DNA from: Motacilla alba alba
Lineage: Eukaryota > Chordata > Aves > Passeriformes > Motacillidae
Length of the DNA stretch: 64,000 nucleotides
Reading direction: 5' to 3'
Assembly (NCBI RefSeq): GCF_015832195.1
Contig: NC_052034.1
Coordinates: forward strand, 3,311,501-3,375,500
Of the stretch, positions 52,501 through 64,000 are shown piece by piece. The notes under the pieces are model-generated. The model worked only from the letters and a program-made list of their open reading frames with translations, made no database searches and was not told the origin of the DNA. Position 1 is the first letter of the stretch, and every line of letters starts with the position of its first letter. The position numbers and the translations under genes are program-made.

Positions 52501-54622
52501 CCTCAAACATCCTCACTATCACAAGGATTATCTGGGTATTTGCACAACCAAGCCCCACATGACTACCTCACTGCAGCTTTGTCTCTGAGGTCTTGGCAAG
52601 CAGCTGAGCATCCACAATCCTGACCACAGTCCTTTGCCAGCTCCTACTAACAGAAGCATAAGCAACAAAATGATTGGAACATGACATTTATGTATGACTT
52701 GCCAGGGAAAAAAGGTCTTGGGATTTTGGGAGGGAGAAAACAGAGTTATTGAGATGCTGGACAGCATCTAGGTAAGGGTTTTATGAAGTGAATTAAATCC
52801 CCCTGCAAGTTATTCATGTGAGGCAGAAGTTCTTTCAAAGGGCAGCAGATAGCATGTGATGGAGAAACAATTAATAAGGCACAAATATGCCATTCCTCCT
52901 TCATATTAATAATTGTGCTGAATCTGCAGGGATGTCATTAGGCTAAATCCTTTATCGTTAACTATAGTGAGTAGCTGAAATTTCAGTAAAAAAAGGCAAA
53001 ATTCCCATAAGAGATCTTCTGTTAATTCTGATTTAGAGAAGACCAAAGTGATGCAGCAGTTTAATCACAGAATAACTTCCCTGTTACAATTTAATTTTCT
53101 CTATCATAACACTCTGAGCGGGAATGTTAAAGAATGAAAGTTACCTTTATCACTTTTCCAAAACACAACCCCGTGCATTTGTCCAGAAACACCAATGTGG
53201 GTGACTTGCTGAAGCTGCTGCTGAGGCAGAGCAGCGAGGCATTCATTCAATGCTCTTATGATTTCCTGGACGTCCTGCTCCATTGCCTGCAATCACAAAG
53301 CATCATCCTGAGCATGAAGCCATTAGGATTCACTCAGTGTATTTATTAAACAAGGCTGCTTTAGTCAGAAGTGAAGGACAGAATTCGTTTAGTTTAATAG
53401 CATTTATTAGAGTAATATCCACTACTAAACTGTAACGAGAAAAGAAAAATTGCAAAAAACCCCACAAATCCTCAAAAAAACTAAAAAGCAATACAACCAA
53501 GTTGAGCCTCTTAAACTGAAGGCCAAATAATTTTTAATTTCCTAAATAATCACACTCAACCATAACTTTAAAAAAATCCATGACCTCTGACTACAAGCCT
53601 TCATTAATTCTCCTTATCTACTGCTCTTCATTTTCCTCACAAAGAGAATAATCCATGTGTTCTGGCAGGTGTGCAGTCTCCCCTGCCTCTTCCTAAGCTC
53701 CTCCCTGTTTACTCACTGATGATTTTGATGATGCTGATATTCAATTTCTGGATATTCTATTCCTAGAACCACCCAGCAAACTGACCCAACGGTTCCCCAG
53801 AAGCTTTCACACTTTCAAAGGTTCAGGTTACTTTGTGACAGACCAGTATGACGATTACAAAACTATTGCAACAGAGTCTACAAATAAATGTGAACTTTGT
53901 ACGCAGGTACTTTAGGCTGCATAAATCGGCAGGAGGAGGGTTGGCCTGTTTGGTATCCTTGGTATCAGAAACAGTGCACATTTTTTATGATTCTGATTAA
54001 TCCTTTTTTTAGATTGACCAGCACAATGGATGTAAAGAGCTTTAACAGGAGCACTTGTTCCTGGTTATTTCCACAGGGAGTTTCCAGTTATGATTCCACC
54101 TCACGCTGAAATGCAAAATAAAATACCCTTCCATTTGGCAAGTGATTGCTGTTTCCTTACTGGGAGTGTCAAAGATAAAGTGGTGGCTCATGGGAGAACA
54201 GTTTTACAGTGTCTTAGGCAATTTTTCAAAACCTGGGTCCTTCTTGAGTCAAGCAGCTCTGCTTGACTTTCTTGAACGGTGAGCAGGGGGTGTTTTAATT
54301 CTGCTTTTTGATACCCAGACACATGCTGCCAATCTAGGCACCAAAACAATCCAGGAAAGCCACTGCACTCTGCCCAATGCACCAAACAACCCAACCACTG
54401 CAAGGCAAGGCCGGTGTCCTGCGATGTCCCTCAGCACTCCCTGGCAGCCCTTACCTGCGGTGCAGCTCCCGGGCTATCGCTGTGTGACTGCGTCTCCCTG
54501 GAGCAGCTCTGTGCCAGCGCCAGCCCTCGCTCTGTCCCTGTCACCAGCGCTGCCTTCACCGACGTCGTGCCCAGGTCAATGCCCAGCACACAGGCGGGCC
54601 CAGGCTCGCCCGCCGCGGCCAT
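46594..54622 (-). CDS. SHPK: Sedoheptulokinase, complete coding region
   Basis: SHPK (also called CARKL) phosphorylates sedoheptulose to sedoheptulose 7-phosphate in the cytosol, feeding the pentose phosphate pathway. It is an FGGY-family carbohydrate kinase. Exons in transcript order are 54622-54455, 53286-53145, 50869-50686, 49507-49355, 48317-48142, 48029-47829 and 46988-46594. They total 1419 bp, or 472 residues (human 478). Exon 1 has the phosphate-binding motif GIDLGTTSVKAAL. Then follow GVSGQMHGVVFW, TWQDGRC, SLNGGNVLATF and the nucleotide-binding GSGSALARN, ending VDAAVGAAMVMFHSK. I chose the ATG at 54622 because MAAAGEPGPACVLGIDLGTT fits the mammalian N-terminus. In-frame ATGs at 54673 and further upstream would extend it. 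The stop codon overlaps an AATAAA. It is head-to-head with CTNS. Confidence 0.96.
49527..49605. repeat. A-rich low-complexity tract
   Basis: About 80 bases of A runs broken by single C or G on the + strand. On the SHPK sense strand it is a long T-rich tract starting about 20 bases upstream of the weak acceptor TTTAAAAG of the exon at 49507-49355. Confidence 0.9.
49608..50685. other. SHPK intron 3, remainder
   Basis: No exon, repeat or RNA gene recognised beyond the adjoining A-rich tract. Confidence 0.6.
50870..53144. other. SHPK intron 2
   Basis: A 2.3-kb intron bounded by GTAACT and TTTTCAG on the minus strand. Scattered short open frames only. Confidence 0.6.
53287..54454. other. SHPK intron 1
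   Basis: A 1.2-kb intron bounded by GTAAGG and GATTGCAG on the minus strand. No element recognised. Confidence 0.6.
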
Positions 54623-55044
54623 GAGGGGATGGCTGCCACCTTGCCCGGCACAGGCAGGCGGAACAACACCCATCAAGCCGAACCCCACACGGCTCCGGTG
54701 CCGCCCGAGCCCCACACGGCTCCCGGGGCCGCGCTGAGGGCTCCGAGGGACGGGGCAGGAGCGCGACCCGGACTTCGCCCTCAGGCTGGAGGTGCTCCCT
54801 GCCCTCAGCGCTCCCCGGTCACTACCCCTCCACTGTGACAGTGACCGCCCCTTCCTCAGCTGACTTGCGCTGCTTTAAACCACGCTTTTTATCCAAATCA
54901 AACCACCACGGCGCCCAGCCAGCCCTGTCCCCCCGCTCACAGCTCTGCCCCCCTCATGGACCCGCTCCGCCACACCCAAGATGGCCCCTGGGGGCGGCCG
55001 CTGCGACGTGGTGGGCGCTGGGCGGAGAGTCCACAGGCGGTCGC

Positions 55045-55054
55045 CTCACGTGAG
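55045..55054. promoter_or_regulatory. CLEAR / E-box palindrome (TFEB-type)
   Basis: CTCACGTGAG, a 10-bp palindrome with the TCACGTGA core bound by TFEB/TFE3/MITF and USF factors. It is well placed for CTNS, a lysosomal gene. A one-mismatch relative, GTCACGCGAG, is at 55310-55319. Confidence 0.6.
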
Positions 55055-55201
55055 AGCTGAAAAGGGAAGAACCGGGACGGCGCGGGGCACTGAAGGGGGT
55101 GGGTTGCCGCCCGCTCCCCGGTACCGCCGCCTCCACAGCGGCGTGTTCCAAAGCACCCGGGTACTCCGCTCCGCAGGAGCGCCGGAGGAAAGAGCGTCAG
55201 G

Positions 55202-55221
55202 ACTACAAGTCCCAGCGTGCA
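55202..55221 (+). promoter_or_regulatory. ZNF143 (SBS) element
   Basis: ACTACAAGTCCCAGCGTGCA agrees with the ACTACAAYTCCCAGVRTGCA consensus at 19 of 20 positions. Such elements are typical of bidirectional CpG-island promoters. A weaker copy is inverted at 55264-55283 (ACTACAAATCTCGG on the minus strand). Confidence 0.8.
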
Positions 55222-55291
55222 CCGCGGCGCACCGCCAGCGGCGAGGGTCTGGCGGGGGCGCGGGGGCTGCCGAGATTTGTAGTCCCGCGCG

Positions 55292-55307
55292 TTGGGGTGG
55301 GGCGGGT
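55292..55307 (+). promoter_or_regulatory. GC box
   Basis: TTGGGGTGGGGCGGGT, an SP1/KLF-type site just upstream of the putative non-coding first exon of CTNS. Confidence 0.45.
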
Positions 55308-55329
55308 CCGTCACGCGAGCAGCGCTGAG

Positions 55330-55497
55330 GTAAAGATGTGCCCGGGACGGGGAGATCGGTGCCTGCCGAGGGGAGCTGAGGGTCCCTCGGCCGGGCTGGG
55401 GCCGTGGTGCTGCGGAGGGAGCTGCTTGCCGCGGCTTCCAGCCGAGGGGATGGGCCGCGTGGGTGCTGAGGAAAGCTTCTCCCTGCTTTTTCTGCAG
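55330..55497 (+). other. CTNS: CTNS leader intron
   Basis: GCTGAG|GTAAAG at 55329/55330 looks like the donor of a non-coding first exon. TTTTTCTGCAG at about 55487-55497 is the acceptor. Ten untranslated bases then lead to the ATG at 55508 in the context CCACCATGA. Confidence 0.6.
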
Positions 55498-55507
55498 CTT
55501 TTCCACC

Positions 55508-61239
<5,732 letters not shown>

Positions 61240-63528
61240 CCAGCCTCACTTGTGGAGACTCAAACTTTAAACTGAACTCGGCCCTTCCCTGTCTGAGGGC
61301 TTTCAAGATTCTTGCTGCCAGTTACCAGAAATACTGATTCTGATCTCTGTGACTTGATCCTCTCGGGGCTGCAACACAAACTGTTGCCTTGCCAAGCACT
61401 GGCTGCCAGATGCCTTAAGGACAGCAAGCCCACAGCTGCACCTGGGGGACTCTTGCCTGTTGGAGCTGCACACACAGCTCAGAGGGAGCTGTCCAAGCAA
61501 CACATGGCTCTTTTTTCACCAACCACAGGGAAGAGAAAGACCAAAGTGATGTCTTTCTGAGTAGAGGTGAAGCACAAAGAGCTGAGTTCTGTCTTCCAAA
61601 AAATCTGAGATCATGTTTAAGCAACCACTTAATATCTTTTAAGTAATGACTGAAGACTGTCTGTGGATCCAAGTGCTGCTGCTGACCTCTCCCAGACAGC
61701 TCACAGTCCACCACTCAGGCTGGCCACAGTGGTACATCACAGTAATGGAGTTGGTAACAAATGCACAAATATTACAATTTGAACTCTTTATTAAAAAAAT
61801 TCCTAAAAAACAGAAGCTGTATTCTTATTTCACTGAAAGCTCTTCCAAAGGTGCTAAGATAAGTAATTAGAAGGGAATCTGTGCATTTATACTTGAATGC
61901 TTAGAACCTAATGTGTCTTTCTAGATCCCAGGTGAGGTGTGACAGTTCCCCACCAGTGAAACCAGACCTTACTGACCTCAGTAATTCCAAAATCTACCCT
62001 TGAGCCAAAAATGGTCACAGCTAGAGGCATCCAAGTGATGTGGCACTATTAAATGTAAGAAGAAACAGCTCAGGAAAACCAACTTTGTTTTATTGAGTGT
62101 AAAATCAAGTGAAAAAAGCAGTACAAATAGCAGTGTATCTTTATAGTAACAAAAATAACTCCAACTTGAAAAACTTATAATTTACTACTGAATTCTTAAG
62201 TAACAAAATTCCAAAGCAGGATTGTAGTAATTCCAGAGATATAAAATTGGTAAGTAGGCATCTGCTGGTGTGCACAGAACAGTCTGAGATGCATCAATCA
62301 CAAGGTACATGGCACAGCAGTAAGGTACTGAATAAATTAGTCTGCCACCTCCTCGTGCTCTATTTACAACAGCTTACCTCAAGGCTGCTTAAGGAAACTA
62401 TAGATATGTAGAGATCAACTGAAGAGGATTAAAAACTCCAGGTTTTTTTTGATAACTGTAAAGCTAACTGGCTAACAAACCACAGGATGCTAGATCATGG
62501 ACTCAGGGTTGCAGCAAGAATCTTCAGTCCCGTGGCATGTTGATTTAAACCACTCAGTATCCTACTAGAAATTTAAATTTGGTCAAGAGGCACTTCTGCA
62601 AAATCACTGGCATAGTCATTTCTTCCATCCAACAAATCACTGATTTAAGCAAAGTCTTCTAAAAGACAAACCAAAATCCCTCCCATTTCAAGTCTGATAG
62701 AAGTGGAATGAAGGACTGAAAACTCTACAGCTACAAGCAGCATTTCTGGTAAGTTCAGGAACATTGTTTTGTTTCCTGCTCCATATTCCTTTCAATTAAA
62801 CTCAATTCACCTGATGGTACCAACTGGGAGTAAGGAGAACTCAGGTTTTATCCTGCCAGTGAGGTTGAACTGTAGTGTCCAATGAAGTTGTAGTGTATTT
62901 CGCAGGCATCGATCTAACACTTGTGTGTTGCTCAGTTGTTCCTTGCCTGAAGAGGCTGCTTTGTCCAGGGAATCTTTGCAGGAAACTGTAATGCCCCAAA
63001 CCCTTCAGCCACTCTCTATCTTGCAGACAGTGAAGGATTAGTACAGTGCTCCTCCCCACAGCGCTGTGCAGCTCTTAACTCTGGCATTTCAATTTGGTAG
63101 CAGTGGGGGGGACAGGCCAGCTCCCTTCTAAAAGCTTAGGCACAGCAAACCCTCTGGTCTCCCATAGCAGCAACCACAGTTCCTCCTAAATTAGGAGGCT
63201 TTTGTGCTACAGAAGAATCCTGTCCAAGTTAAGGCTTTTCCAGTTGCTCTTAGATAACTTGGGTCTGTCCTGTCCTGAAAGCCATGTCTACAGAAGTCTT
63301 GCCATGTACCTGCAGGGCAGACTTGAGAGAAGCACTCTGCTGAGGGGACTATTGTTTTACTACTGCCAGTTACACCAGAAGAAGTTAAAATTAAAAAAAA
63401 AGTAGTGTTTACCACAGGTAGGAACATGCACTCCTTCCAGACAACCTGTTCCAGTCTAATAGTTGCTTCTTTCTTTGATACCAGTCTATACATCTCCCTC
63501 CCCACCCCTTCCCCAGCTGGATGATGGA
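61240..63528. other. CTNS / TAX1BP3 convergent 3' UTR region
   Basis: Tail-to-tail interval. On the + strand an ATTAAA at 61790-61795 is a candidate CTNS poly(A) signal. On the - strand an AATAAA at 62089-62094 is a candidate TAX1BP3 signal, implying a 3' UTR of about 1.4 kb. The two candidates do not overlap. No other gene is seen. Confidence 0.5.
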
Positions 63529-63963
63529 TTAGGACATCATGGATTGCTGCACAGCCTTCTGCAGGGACTGCCTGGTCACCAGCAGCCGGACCACCTCCTC
63601 GTTCCTTTTGGTCAGCCTCTTCCTGGCCTGGTCATGGGTCACCATTGTCATATCCCAGCCATTCACCTGGGAAAAAACCCATAAAATAAGGCAGGTGCAG
63701 GTTACAGGTGTCCTGTAACTGTTCTGTCAGAACCACGTAGTGGATATGGTTGTGCCACAGCTCAGTTTATTTGTAAACCCCACACACTGTCCTGGGAAGT
63801 ACCCAGAAGATTATTTTCCCCAGCAGATGCTTCTCAGCACTGTGCAGCTGGTACTCCATCAGTACTGTCTTATTTTGGTGCTTACCTGCATGATCTTATC
63901 TCCAATCTGGAGTCCTGCAACTTCTGCTGGGCCTCCCGCTGTCACCCTTGTTACATAGATACC
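63529..63963 (-). CDS. TAX1BP3: TAX1BP3 PDZ protein, last two coding exons (5' partial)
   Basis: TAX1BP3 (TIP-1) is a small cytosolic protein made almost entirely of one PDZ domain that binds C-terminal motifs of partners such as beta-catenin. Exons 63963-63886 and 63666-63529 are visible, both in phase 0, with the intron bounded by GTAAGC and TTCCCAG. The first encodes GIYVTRVTAGGPAEVAG and LQIGDKIMQ. The second encodes VNGWDMTMVTHDQARK, including the PDZ helix His, and ends AVQQSMMS before TAA. Human ends QQSMLS. The 5' exons, with the ligand-binding loop, lie right of the window. Confidence 0.95.
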
Positions 63964-64000
63964 CTGGGAAAAGATTGAGTGTTCATTTACTAAGTGTGGG

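Overview
This is a vertebrate, and on present evidence avian, nuclear genomic window. It carries intron-containing genes in the conserved order ASPA - TRPV3 - TRPV1 - SHPK - CTNS - TAX1BP3, the same gene order I know from human 17p13. Three things point to a bird: the introns are short, there is a CR1-type retroposon tail, and TRPV1 carries the amino acids that mark bird TRPV1 (Leu, Ala and Ala at rat positions 547, 550 and 570). A 389-bp solo LTR in a TRPV3 intron looks like a songbird-type endogenous retrovirus LTR, so a passerine is my guess, with less certainty than 'bird'.

Layout. Positions 1-4311 (+) hold the 3' five coding exons of ASPA (exon 1 lies left of the window). Positions 7316-20396 (-) hold the complete TRPV3 coding region in 17 exons (787 codons plus stop). 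Positions 20401-34133 are a gene-poor interval. Positions 34134-42490 (-) hold the complete TRPV1 coding region in 15 exons (842 codons plus stop). Positions 46594-54622 (-) hold SHPK in 7 exons (472 codons plus stop). Positions 54540-55600 are a CpG-rich head-to-head promoter. Positions 55508-61239 (+) hold CTNS in 10 coding exons (367 codons plus stop). Positions 63529-63963 (-) hold the last two coding exons of TAX1BP3, which runs off the right edge. I followed every listed splice phase by hand and all reading frames close.

Functional grouping. TRPV3 and TRPV1 are tandem paralogues encoding heat- and chemical-gated cation channels, and several of their exons have identical sizes. SHPK (cytosolic sedoheptulose kinase) and CTNS (lysosomal cystine exporter) diverge from one shared promoter that holds a ZNF143-type element and a TFEB/CLEAR-type palindrome. 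CTNS and TAX1BP3 converge on their 3' ends. ASPA is an unrelated N-acetylaspartate hydrolase.

I do not see a novel multi-gene system. The points most worth checking are the sense-oriented solo LTR and adjacent 21-bp minisatellite inside TRPV3, a GC-AG intron in TRPV3, the altered C-terminal sorting signal of CTNS, the SHPK stop codon embedded in a poly(A) signal, and the SHPK/CTNS bidirectional promoter.
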